From positions 1-64,000 of the forward strand of contig JAGAOP010000060.1 in NCBI GenBank assembly GCA_017623685.1: a stretch of DNA of 64,000 nucleotides, in the 5' to 3' direction. Under the pieces are notes generated by a model. The model did no database searches. It saw only the letters and a list, made by a program, of their open reading frames with translations, and had not been told where the DNA came from. A program made the position numbers and the translations under genes. Below, piece after piece: positions 9,068 to 16,649 of the stretch (position 1 is its first letter; every line of letters begins with the position of its first letter). Origin of the DNA: Spirochaetaceae bacterium (GTDB lineage Bacteria; Spirochaetota; Spirochaetia; Treponematales; Treponemataceae).

Positions 9068-9997
9068 TTAGATTTTTCCAAGAGCTTTTAGCTCTTCAAC
9101 ACGAGTAACTTCGCATTTTTCATGTTGTTCTTCCAAAATAGACATAACTTTATTTACAGTTTCTTGCTTAAAATCAATGCCACGAGCTTCTAGGTTTTCT
9201 CCTAAATTTTCAATAACTTGATTTCTAAAAGGTTTACACTCTAATACAGGACTAGCAGTCAAGATTACAATATCTTCGGCTACTATATCTGCTAACATAT
9301 TATTTGGAGCTTCTGGATTGATACGTAAGCAGTTTCCATTTATCGAAACTAAAATCATTATATCAAACATCCGTAAGTAAGAATCAATTTCTCGCAACCC
9401 GCGTTTTGTTTCTGGATTACCTGGTCTATAACGAGTTCCACTAGGAAAAACCAAAATTGTTTGACCACGTTTTTTTGCAGCATCCATTGCTCGCATAGAA
9501 GCCATATTTATTCTGCGACTTTTGGCTTCTTCTGCAGCATGCTCTTCTGGATTGCTGTAAGATGCCAAGGTTCTACTTGGATAAACTACAATCCTTGTAA
9601 ATCCTTCTGCCCAAGCTTTTACCATGGGGTTTTCTTCGTTAAGTTTCATTCCTGCCATTGCAACAACACGGCTAGATAAATCTTTACCTGCTTCACCACC
9701 ACAATTTTCTAATAAATAGCAAAGCATAGGTAAATCCATATTGCTGTAATGCTCCATTAAAATCAGTCCACGTTTACCCTGTTTTATTTGAGCAAGGAAT
9801 TCTTCAAAGTTTTCTTTTCCTTCAAGACGAGAACCAGGAAGCAAATTATCGTTAACCATACTGTCCATAATTTTCCGTGTCTCTGGATTCCATTCTTGAT
9901 ACACATTTGATTCGTCTATTTTATCAGCTGCATGGGCATAGCGTTCCAAGGCAGCAAAGTGGTGCTTATATCTTTCACCTAACGAAGATTTATCCAT
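9068..9997 (-). CDS. PlsC-like glycerolipid acyltransferase
   Basis: A 309-residue protein from the internal ATG at 9997, which has a GGAG site 7 nt upstream; an ATG at 10036 would add 13 residues without a site. It has the acyltransferase motif HYSNMD (H-x4-D) and FPSGTRYRP, the counterpart of the FPEGTRS motif. It probably acylates glycerol-3-phosphate or lysophosphatidate in phospholipid synthesis; the length and divergent motif II leave open which. A TATAAT at 10044-10049 on this strand could serve as its -10 box. Confidence 0.75.
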   Translation of the reverse strand: MDKSSLGERYKHHFAALERYAHAADKIDESNVYQEWNPETRKIMDSMVNDNLLPGSRLEGKENFEEFLAQIKQGKRGLILMEHYSNMDLPMLCYLLENCGGEAGKDLSSRVVAMAGMKLNEENPMVKAWAEGFTRIVVYPSRTLASYSNPEEHAAEEAKSRRINMASMRAMDAAKKRGQTILVFPSGTRYRPGNPETKRGLREIDSYLRMFDIMILVSINGNCLRINPEAPNNMLADIVAEDIVILTASPVLECKPFRNQVIENLGENLEARGIDFKQETVNKVMSILEEQHEKCEVTRVEELKALGKI

Positions 9998-10106
9998 AAA
10001 TAACTCCTGCATATGTTTATTTTTTAAAGTTATCATGTTTATTATTATATGTCAAACTGACATTTACTTTTTTTTATTTCTTACGAAAAATGACTTGCAT
10101 TTTTTA

Positions 10107-10135
10107 TTGACTAATAATAATTCAATGAATATATT
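10107..10135 (+). promoter_or_regulatory. Promoter predicted to give a leaderless mRNA
   Basis: TTGACT (10107-10112), 17 bp, TATATT (10130-10135), then 6 nt to ATG 10142. No ribosome-binding site is seen. Confidence 0.7.
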
Positions 10136-10141
10136 TTATTT

Positions 10142-11290
10142 ATGGATAATAAACGTACTTTGCAAACTATTTTTATTTTTGCACTTTTTGCCTTGCTTTT
10201 TATACTTATTGTGGGAATGATGTATCCTTTCTTTACAGTAATTCTTTGGACAATTTTGTTGTATATTTTGTTAATACCTTTACATAAGCGTTGCATAAAC
10301 AAATTGAATCCACAAAAACGATTTTATCAGTTTAAACGTCACCTTTTAGCTGGTATTTTTTCAGTAGGAATATTACTTCTAATTATTGGACCTATTGCAG
10401 GTTTGGGAATAGCTTTAGTTCAGCAGTTAATTTCTTTTCTTGATTCAATAGAAAAATTTATTACTGAAAATCCTAGTTTCTTTACTGACTCTAAATTTGG
10501 TGTTTTTATAGCTTCTTGTGTAGAGCAATTATCCCTAACTTTTATCGACTTAGATAGCATCGATTTAAAATCAAGTTTGTTGCAGCTAGTTCAACAATAC
10601 AGTTCAAAAATATTTTCCATGGGAACCTCTTTAATCGGAGGAATGGGAAATTTTCTTTTGTCCCTTGTTTTTATTGCCTTTGCCTTGTATTTTTGCTTTT
10701 TAGATGGTCGATATTTAGCCTCTCTTATTTCTAAAGCAATACCAATTCCTCCTGGGAATATGGCTACACTTATGAAAAAATTTACAGAAATTACACGTCA
10801 CTTGTTTTCAGGATACATTCTTGTTGCCCTTTACCAAGGTTGTGTTTCTTATGTTATTATGCTTATTTTTAGAGTAGAAGGGGCTTTATTATTTTCTGTA
10901 ATACTGATGTTTGCTTCTTTTATTCCTATAGTTGGAACTGCTATTGTTTGGATTCCCGTAGGTGTTTTTCTTTGTTTTTCTGGATCAATTATAAAAGGTA
11001 TTCTTTTTATGATTATTTGCGGAATTTGCGTAAGCGTTTTGGATAATTTTTTACGCCCCTTCTTTTTGAAAGATAGAATAAATGTTCATCCATTAATTAT
11101 CTTCTTTGCAATTTTAGGTGGATTGCAACTTTTTGGTTTAAACGGATTAATTCTTGGACCAATTATTGTAATTTTATTCTTTACGGTTTTAGATATGCTT
11201 GTTTCTCCAAAAATAGATACTTTACGCTCAAACAATCTTGAAGAAGAAAACCAAGAAAAATCTTCTTTAACAGAACAAGATGGTTTGTAA
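10142..11290 (+). CDS. AI-2E family (PerM/YdiK-type) membrane transporter
   Basis: A 382-residue protein with the arrangement of this family: two N-terminal helices, an amphipathic extracytoplasmic part (about 90-160), then five or six helices including the conserved GxxxxSFIPIVGTAIVWIP region and the C-terminal GLNGLILGPIIVILFFT. Members have been proposed to export autoinducer-2 or to act as Na+/H+ antiporters, so the substrate is unknown. The 126-residue NusG-like gene starts 3 nt after its stop, so the two are cotranscribed. Confidence 0.85.
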   Translation: MDNKRTLQTIFIFALFALLFILIVGMMYPFFTVILWTILLYILLIPLHKRCINKLNPQKRFYQFKRHLLAGIFSVGILLLIIGPIAGLGIALVQQLISFLDSIEKFITENPSFFTDSKFGVFIASCVEQLSLTFIDLDSIDLKSSLLQLVQQYSSKIFSMGTSLIGGMGNFLLSLVFIAFALYFCFLDGRYLASLISKAIPIPPGNMATLMKKFTEITRHLFSGYILVALYQGCVSYVIMLIFRVEGALLFSVILMFASFIPIVGTAIVWIPVGVFLCFSGSIIKGILFMIICGICVSVLDNFLRPFFLKDRINVHPLIIFFAILGGLQLFGLNGLILGPIIVILFFTVLDMLVSPKIDTLRSNNLEEENQEKSSLTEQDGL

Positions 11291-11292
11291 AC

Positions 11293-11673
11293 ATGAAGCC
11301 TAAACTTTTTTTTCTTCCAGTAGATTGGATAATAATTTTTTTTGCATTATTGCTTTGTGTTTTATCTATTACTCTTTTATCTGGAAATGAACAAGGTTCT
11401 CCAATTTTATCCGTAAACTCTTTGGACGAAGAATTTTTATATCAATTAGATAAAGATCAAACAGTTTCGATTAAAGGAAAAAAAGGCTTGTCTGTAATTC
11501 AAATTAGCCAAGGTGAAGCTTTCTTTATTGATTCACCCTGTGCTAATCATACTTGCATAGCTTCGCCTGCTATCAGTAGAAACGGTGAATGGGCAGCTTG
11601 TTTGCCAAATGGTATTTTTCTTAGTGTAAGAACAAAAAAGCCAGAGGCAGACATTGACATAATAGCTTTCTAG
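11293..11673 (+). CDS. NusG domain II-containing membrane-anchored protein
   Basis: A 126-residue protein with one N-terminal helix (DWIIIFFALLLCVLSI). The rest matches stand-alone NusG domain II proteins, including the Cys-containing stretch DSPCANHTCIASPAI and GEWAACLPNGIFLSV. In other bacteria such proteins are often next to Gx-family transporters and FMN-binding proteins; here the Gx gene is at 52594, elsewhere in the window. Its 3' end contains the radA promoter. Confidence 0.8.
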   Translation: MKPKLFFLPVDWIIIFFALLLCVLSITLLSGNEQGSPILSVNSLDEEFLYQLDKDQTVSIKGKKGLSVIQISQGEAFFIDSPCANHTCIASPAISRNGEWAACLPNGIFLSVRTKKPEADIDIIAF

Positions 11674-11682
11674 ATTCATTAT
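11654..11682 (+). promoter_or_regulatory. Promoter of radA inside the preceding gene, predicted leaderless
   Basis: Perfect TTGACA (11654-11659), 17 bp, CATTAT (11677-11682), 6 nt to ATG 11689. It overlaps the last codons of the NusG-like gene. Confidence 0.6.
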
Positions 11683-11688
11683 ATTTAT

Positions 11689-13059
11689 ATGGCAAAGAAA
11701 AAAGATAATACAATCATTTATAAATGTTCTTCTTGTAATTATACTCAACCTCGTTGGCTTGGACGCTGCCCAGAATGTGGGGAATGGAATAGTTTTGTAG
11801 AGCATATTTCTGACGAAAAAAGAACAAATCTTTTAACAGGGGTAAATTCTTTGGTATCAAGAGCTAAGCCAATTCCTTTATTTTCTGTTAATCCTATGGA
11901 AGGGTCACGACTTTCTACAGGAATAGACGAATTTGATAGAGTTCTTGGTGGTGGTGCAATGAAAAGATCTGCCATCCTTATCGGTGGTGAACCAGGAATT
12001 GGAAAATCAACATTGTTACTTCAAGCAACAGCAAAAATCACAGAAAAATTTCCATCACTGAGAGTGTTGTATGTTTCAGGCGAAGAATCAGCGGCTCAAA
12101 TTCGAGCCAGAGCTGATAGACTTGGTTTAACGAATTCTGTAAAAAATGGCAACATTGAACTACTCTGTACCACACGCCTTACTGATATTGAAGCAGCTCT
12201 TGATAATGTAAATCCGATTTTTGTCGTTATAGATTCTATTCAAACTGTATACAGCTCAGATGCCGGAATTGTACCAGGCACAGTTAATCAATTAAAATTT
12301 TGTGCCAACGAATTAATTTCCTGGGTAAAAGAAAGAGATTCAGTTATGATTCTATCAGCCCATGTTACTAAAGAAGGACAAATTGCAGGACCAAAATCTT
12401 TAGAACATATGGTAGACACAGTTGTTTCGTTTGAAAAAAACGATGAACAAGTTAGATTTTTGAGAGCACAAAAAAATCGGTTTGGTTCAGTTGACGAGTT
12501 AGGAATTTTCGCTATGACAGAAACAGGTCTATGCCCTATTGAAGATCCTTCTTCTTTGTTTATAACCAGAAGAACCGAAGAAATTCCTGCTGGTGTTGCA
12601 TCTGTACCTGTTTTTGAAGGAAGCCGAGTTTTTTTGGTAGAAATTCAAGCTTTAACTGTTCCTGCAAAAGCTTCTTTATCCAGAGTCTACTCTGATAAAA
12701 TAGACTCTGCACGAGTAAGTAGAGTTGCAGCCGTTTTAGAAAAAAGGGTTGGATTAAGATTTAGCGACCAAGATTTATATATTAATGTTGCCGGAGGTGT
12801 GCGTCTAACAGAAAGTGCAATCGATGCAGCCTTAGCTGTTGCATTATATTCTGCAAGAACCGATTTATCTGTACCAGAAGGAACTGCTTTAGTGGGAGAA
12901 TTAAGTTTAGCAGGAGAAATAAGACCAGTAAACCGTTTAAAACAACGCATAAAAGCCGCAAACACTTTAGGTTATTCTTCTGTTTTTGCACCTGAAAAAG
13001 AAGATGGAGTTGTTTTTGTTAAAGATATTAAATCTTTAATAAAATCTATTTTTCAATAA
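11689..13059 (+). CDS. radA: DNA repair protein RadA
   Basis: A 456-residue RecA-like branch-migration ATPase for homologous recombination. It has the N-terminal C4 zinc finger (CSSCNYTQPRWLGRCPECG, residues 11-29), Walker A (GGEPGIGKST), Walker B (IFVVIDSIQT), the RadA-specific KNRFG motif, and the C-terminal Lon-like domain (VAGGVRLTESAIDAALAVA; VGELSLAGEIRPV). Length and order are standard. Confidence 0.97.
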   Translation: MAKKKDNTIIYKCSSCNYTQPRWLGRCPECGEWNSFVEHISDEKRTNLLTGVNSLVSRAKPIPLFSVNPMEGSRLSTGIDEFDRVLGGGAMKRSAILIGGEPGIGKSTLLLQATAKITEKFPSLRVLYVSGEESAAQIRARADRLGLTNSVKNGNIELLCTTRLTDIEAALDNVNPIFVVIDSIQTVYSSDAGIVPGTVNQLKFCANELISWVKERDSVMILSAHVTKEGQIAGPKSLEHMVDTVVSFEKNDEQVRFLRAQKNRFGSVDELGIFAMTETGLCPIEDPSSLFITRRTEEIPAGVASVPVFEGSRVFLVEIQALTVPAKASLSRVYSDKIDSARVSRVAAVLEKRVGLRFSDQDLYINVAGGVRLTESAIDAALAVALYSARTDLSVPEGTALVGELSLAGEIRPVNRLKQRIKAANTLGYSSVFAPEKEDGVVFVKDIKSLIKSIFQ

Positions 13060-13068
13060 ATTAATTGA

Positions 13069-13353
13069 TTATTGAACCTTTAATTCCATCAAAAGATTAT
13101 ACAATTCATCTTGCGATAAAACACCACGTTTTAAATCCTTGGGCAATAGTTTTTTTTCATCTAATTCATAATCTTGTAGCCAATTTTTATTATAATATTT
13201 TTTTAATATGTTAAGCTTTTTGGTGTATTCATCTTCTAAAAGAATGGATTCGTTTGATATTGAAAACCCACATTTAACCTCTTGAAAAATTTTTTCCATT
13301 TTTTTTATTCTGCAAACTGATATTTTAATTTTTATTTGTTCAAACATTTTCAT
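13069..13353 (-). CDS. DUF4298-like small protein
   Basis: A 94-residue soluble protein. The stretch KKYYNKNWLQDYELDEKK and the ending LPKDLKRGVLSQDELYNLL match what I recall of the DUF4298 family, whose function is unknown. It is preceded on this strand by a terminator, so it is either transcribed alone or by read-through from the glycan operon. It is convergent with radA, separated by 9 bp. Confidence 0.7.
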   Translation of the reverse strand: MKMFEQIKIKISVCRIKKMEKIFQEVKCGFSISNESILLEDEYTKKLNILKKYYNKNWLQDYELDEKKLLPKDLKRGVLSQDELYNLLMELKVQ

Positions 13354-13358
13354 CTCTC

Positions 13359-13392
13359 AAAAAAGCAGAATTTCCCTTAGAGAAAATTCTGC
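13359..13392 (-). terminator. Terminator of the glycopolymer operon
   Basis: On the minus strand GCAGAATTT at one arm (13384-13392) pairs with AAATTCTGC (13365-13373), followed by six T (plus-strand A run 13359-13364). Confidence 0.8.
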
Positions 13393-13405
13393 CCTTTGCA
13401 TAAAA

Positions 13406-14647
13406 TTATTTTTCTAATTCGTTAACTACTTTTATCATAAAATCTGCAGTACGCTTTCCTGCTTCACCACGGTACATCCATGCTTCATCTTTTGCTTTTT
13501 GGCGTTCTGCTGCAAGTTCTGCACTATCTGCTGCATTTTGAATTATGGTTTTAATGTTGCTAAAATCTTTTTCTTCTATTTTGATACCGATTTTTTCTAC
13601 AGTCGCAAATTGCCAAATCTGTTTATCAATATCGTAAGCATCATAAAGACGTAAATCAAGTTCTGCATTAGCATACATAATTGGCTTGTCACAAAGAAAG
13701 GTGTAATCATAAATAATTCCAGAAAAATCTGAAATCATTATATCCGCTTTTTTCATGGAATAAATATTATCACGTTCATAATCCCATTCAATATTTGGGA
13801 CATCTTTATATCGTTCTTCAAGCCGTGCTAAAAGCTCAGATTCAGATTTCTTTGACTGAGGATGAGGTCGAAGAATAATTTTAAATCCACTTTCAACTAA
13901 AGGGTCAAGAATTTTTTCACCATACAAAGAAAGTAAGGCACCTGGACCCCAAGATGGTGAAACTAAAACTGTAAATTGATGATTTTCTTCTTGAGGAATA
14001 GAAGCAATTCTTTCTTGCAACACATCTAAATAAGTACATCCAACAGTTACTAATTCCTTGGCTTTTAAACCACGTTGCTTTTCCAAAGTTCTAATATCTT
14101 CTTCTTGATAATCTCCAGTAAGCAAAATTGAATCAAAGTAGTCTATACCGAAGAGTCGATACATTGTTGGGTCACCAGTGGAATGAAAAATGTGGCAATA
14201 ATGTCTAACATTTTTGCTACGCTTTAGTTGGTATACGTTTAGTCCAGGTGTTGTCATCATGACAATTCCTGCAGTAAGCATATTTAACTTTGCATAAGCC
14301 ATATTCCCTTCGCCAATATAGTCTGCTTCTACAAATTCATAGGATTGGTTAAAAATTGGATCATCCTTAGCAGAAGTATAATATGTTAAATGAATTTTTC
14401 TGCTTTCAAATTCATCAACTACAGGTTTAAAAACAGTCCAATAACGCTTATCTTCGCAGTAAATTACATAGGGTTTATAAGAAGCATCAGCTTTTACACC
14501 TCCCTTTCCAGCAGAAAAAAACAACTTTATTTTAAGAATTAATGCTTTCCCCAAAAAGAAAAGTGTTGCTGCAGCACCGATAAGTATTGAAAAAAGCATA
14601 CTACCAGTGCCTGGATCAATGTACAAAGGAATAAATAATTGATTCAC
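13406..14647 (-). CDS. CDP-glycerol glycerophosphotransferase family protein (TagB/TagF-like)
   Basis: A 413-residue protein. Residues 15-35 are a hydrophobic helix; the rest is the GT-B-like Glyphos_transf fold with the family landmarks HSTGDPTMYR, VSPSWGPGA, IILRPHPQSKK (about residue 245) and ISDFSGIIYDYTFLCDKPIMY (about 300). Family members transfer glycerol-phosphate or ribitol-phosphate from a CDP-polyol to wall teichoic acid or capsule chains at the inner face of the membrane. Its start lies immediately after the stop of the cytidylyltransferase-aminotransferase gene, so the two are coupled. No CDP-glycerol synthase (TagD) lies in the window, so the donor may be made elsewhere or be a different CDP compound. 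Confidence 0.88.
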   Translation of the reverse strand: MNQLFIPLYIDPGTGSMLFSILIGAAATLFFLGKALILKIKLFFSAGKGGVKADASYKPYVIYCEDKRYWTVFKPVVDEFESRKIHLTYYTSAKDDPIFNQSYEFVEADYIGEGNMAYAKLNMLTAGIVMMTTPGLNVYQLKRSKNVRHYCHIFHSTGDPTMYRLFGIDYFDSILLTGDYQEEDIRTLEKQRGLKAKELVTVGCTYLDVLQERIASIPQEENHQFTVLVSPSWGPGALLSLYGEKILDPLVESGFKIILRPHPQSKKSESELLARLEERYKDVPNIEWDYERDNIYSMKKADIMISDFSGIIYDYTFLCDKPIMYANAELDLRLYDAYDIDKQIWQFATVEKIGIKIEEKDFSNIKTIIQNAADSAELAAERQKAKDEAWMYRGEAGKRTADFMIKVVNELEK

Positions 14648-16624
14648 TTATTTCTCCATTAAAGATTTACAAGTTTCCTTAAGTAACTCTAATACCTTTA
14701 CCATAATTTCTTTTGGGGCAAGAGTAATTCTCATAGCGAGATGACCATTTTCTGTCCACAAACGAACAAGATAACCAGCCTTTGCTAGTTTATCCTTTAT
14801 CTTTTGAGTATCGTAATCATCTAAATGCATAAATACGAAGTTTGCATAAGAATTAAAGGCTTTAACTCCTGGAATTTTGTTTACCTCTTGAATAAACCAG
14901 TTACGACATTCAATAACATCTTTTGTCATTTTGTCGTAGTATTCCTTATCTTTAAGAGCCACAACTGCCATTCTGCGACTTATGGTACTGATACGGAAAG
15001 GATTTAAATCCAAGCGGAAAACCTGTTTTGCCATAGATGAACATAATCCATAACCAACACGCATACTTGCAAGACCATATAGTTTAGAAAATGTTCTAGA
15101 AAAAACAACATTGCTATAACAATTCAACAAGTGAGTTACATCATAAGTTATGTCTGAATACCCAAGATAGGCTTCGTCTACAATTACAAGGGATTTTGGA
15201 TTGTCACGAATAATTTTTTCCAAATCCTTTCCAGAAAGAGTTGCACCTGTTGGGTTGTGTGGAGTTGTTAAAATTATAATTCTAGGAGTACATTCTTTGC
15301 TTTTTGAAAGAATTCCTGCCACATCGTGAACATATTCATCTTTATCGGGAACAACATTGTAGTAAACAGCTTTTGCATGTCGCAATTCAATTACAGATTT
15401 ATAATAATTCCATGCAGGAGCAGGTATCATTACTGAATCGCCCTTATTTAAAACGATTGTCATAATGGTTTTTATTACATCTGAAGATCCGCTGTGAATA
15501 AAAATATTATCCATAGAAATATTTTCTTGCTCTGAAATTGCCAAGGCTAATTCATCATCTCGAGTTAAATCGTATTGATAAATATCTTCCATGGTTACAT
15601 TTTTTAACATTTCTAAGCACTTTGGACTTGGACCAAATAGGTTTTCATTTACATGCAAGCGACCTGTTAGTTGATCAGTGGACACAACTGAATATTGTTT
15701 AGTTTCAGCATAGTTTGACAAATAATCCAATCGCTGTGCTGAATTCAACATTTCTTCTTCTTGAAAAAATTGTTCGATAAAGTTCTTAAAATTTGGGTAA
15801 AACTGAAGAATATCTTCGGTTGTATCGAATTCTTTACATTCTTCGTCAGAGTAACCCTTAATTTTTAATTTCAGTTGATCAATATGCTTAATATGGAAAT
15901 CATCCCACAACATATATTTTATTTCTGGGTCATAGTATTCGTTTCGCAGTAATTCAATAAACTTTTGGGAAAATTCTTTCTTAAAGAAGGCTTCACCAAT
16001 AGTATACCAGGTTTTTTCGCCACCTTTTTTTATCGATGTTATGTATCCATTTTTGTCAGTACCTTTAACACAGTATTCATCAATAAATTCATCGGTGTAC
16101 TTACAAGCATAATATGAATCATATACATATTCTCGGAATACATTGTGAGCAAACCAGTTATCTGAACAACACAGATATGAATTCTTCATATACTCTTGAG
16201 CGGCATAAACTGAAGAAATATTGTTTTTTTCATCCCATTCTGTATTATCGATAATAATTAAATCTTTATATTTGTCCTTTAGTGGATAATATTTTTCTTT
16301 TAAATACCCAACAACAAGAACTATTTCTTTTATTCCAGCATCATGTAACTGCATAATTTGGCGATCCACCATTGTTTCGCCTTTAATTTCAAATAATCCC
16401 TTTGGAAGATAATTTGAAAGTGGCATACATCGCTTTGAACGACCTGCTGCCATAATTATTGCGTTATCAACTTTATATGGTAACATTGCTTGGTAACCGG
16501 CATCTGTAATGGTTCTGTCTTTTACCCAACCTTTTTCTTCGCATGATTTTTTTGCTTCATCATCTGAGTAGTCCTCTAGATTCTTATGCAGAGCATACAT
16601 CAAATTAAATTCTTTTTCTGTCAT
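14648..16624 (-). CDS. Fusion of a LicC-like cytidylyltransferase and a PLP-dependent aminotransferase/decarboxylase
   Basis: A 658-residue protein from ATG 16624 (GGAG 7 nt upstream); a longer frame to 16687 overlaps the previous gene. Residues 1-52 look like a small winged-helix (MTEKEFNLMYALHKNL, ITDAGYQAM). Residues 54-290 are a nucleotidyltransferase with AIIMAAGRSKRCMPLSNYLPKGL, the signature of LicC-type CTP:phospho-choline enzymes. From about 310 the rest is a fold-type I PLP enzyme: PAPAWNYY, TTPHNPTG, VIVDEAYLGYSD, and the Schiff-base Lys in SRTFSKLYGLASMRVGYG. The pattern is closest to HisC/CobD. One reading is that the PLP part makes a phosphorylated amino-alcohol (as CobD does from phosphothreonine) and the first part activates it with CTP. 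This is inference. It is comparable in logic to the PntC-AEP transaminase fusion known in treponemes, but the PLP family differs. Confidence 0.85.
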   Translation of the reverse strand: MTEKEFNLMYALHKNLEDYSDDEAKKSCEEKGWVKDRTITDAGYQAMLPYKVDNAIIMAAGRSKRCMPLSNYLPKGLFEIKGETMVDRQIMQLHDAGIKEIVLVVGYLKEKYYPLKDKYKDLIIIDNTEWDEKNNISSVYAAQEYMKNSYLCCSDNWFAHNVFREYVYDSYYACKYTDEFIDEYCVKGTDKNGYITSIKKGGEKTWYTIGEAFFKKEFSQKFIELLRNEYYDPEIKYMLWDDFHIKHIDQLKLKIKGYSDEECKEFDTTEDILQFYPNFKNFIEQFFQEEEMLNSAQRLDYLSNYAETKQYSVVSTDQLTGRLHVNENLFGPSPKCLEMLKNVTMEDIYQYDLTRDDELALAISEQENISMDNIFIHSGSSDVIKTIMTIVLNKGDSVMIPAPAWNYYKSVIELRHAKAVYYNVVPDKDEYVHDVAGILSKSKECTPRIIILTTPHNPTGATLSGKDLEKIIRDNPKSLVIVDEAYLGYSDITYDVTHLLNCYSNVVFSRTFSKLYGLASMRVGYGLCSSMAKQVFRLDLNPFRISTISRRMAVVALKDKEYYDKMTKDVIECRNWFIQEVNKIPGVKAFNSYANFVFMHLDDYDTQKIKDKLAKAGYLVRLWTENGHLAMRITLAPKEIMVKVLELLKETCKSLMEK

Positions 16625-16649
16625 ACCAAAACTCCTATATTTTGTACAC

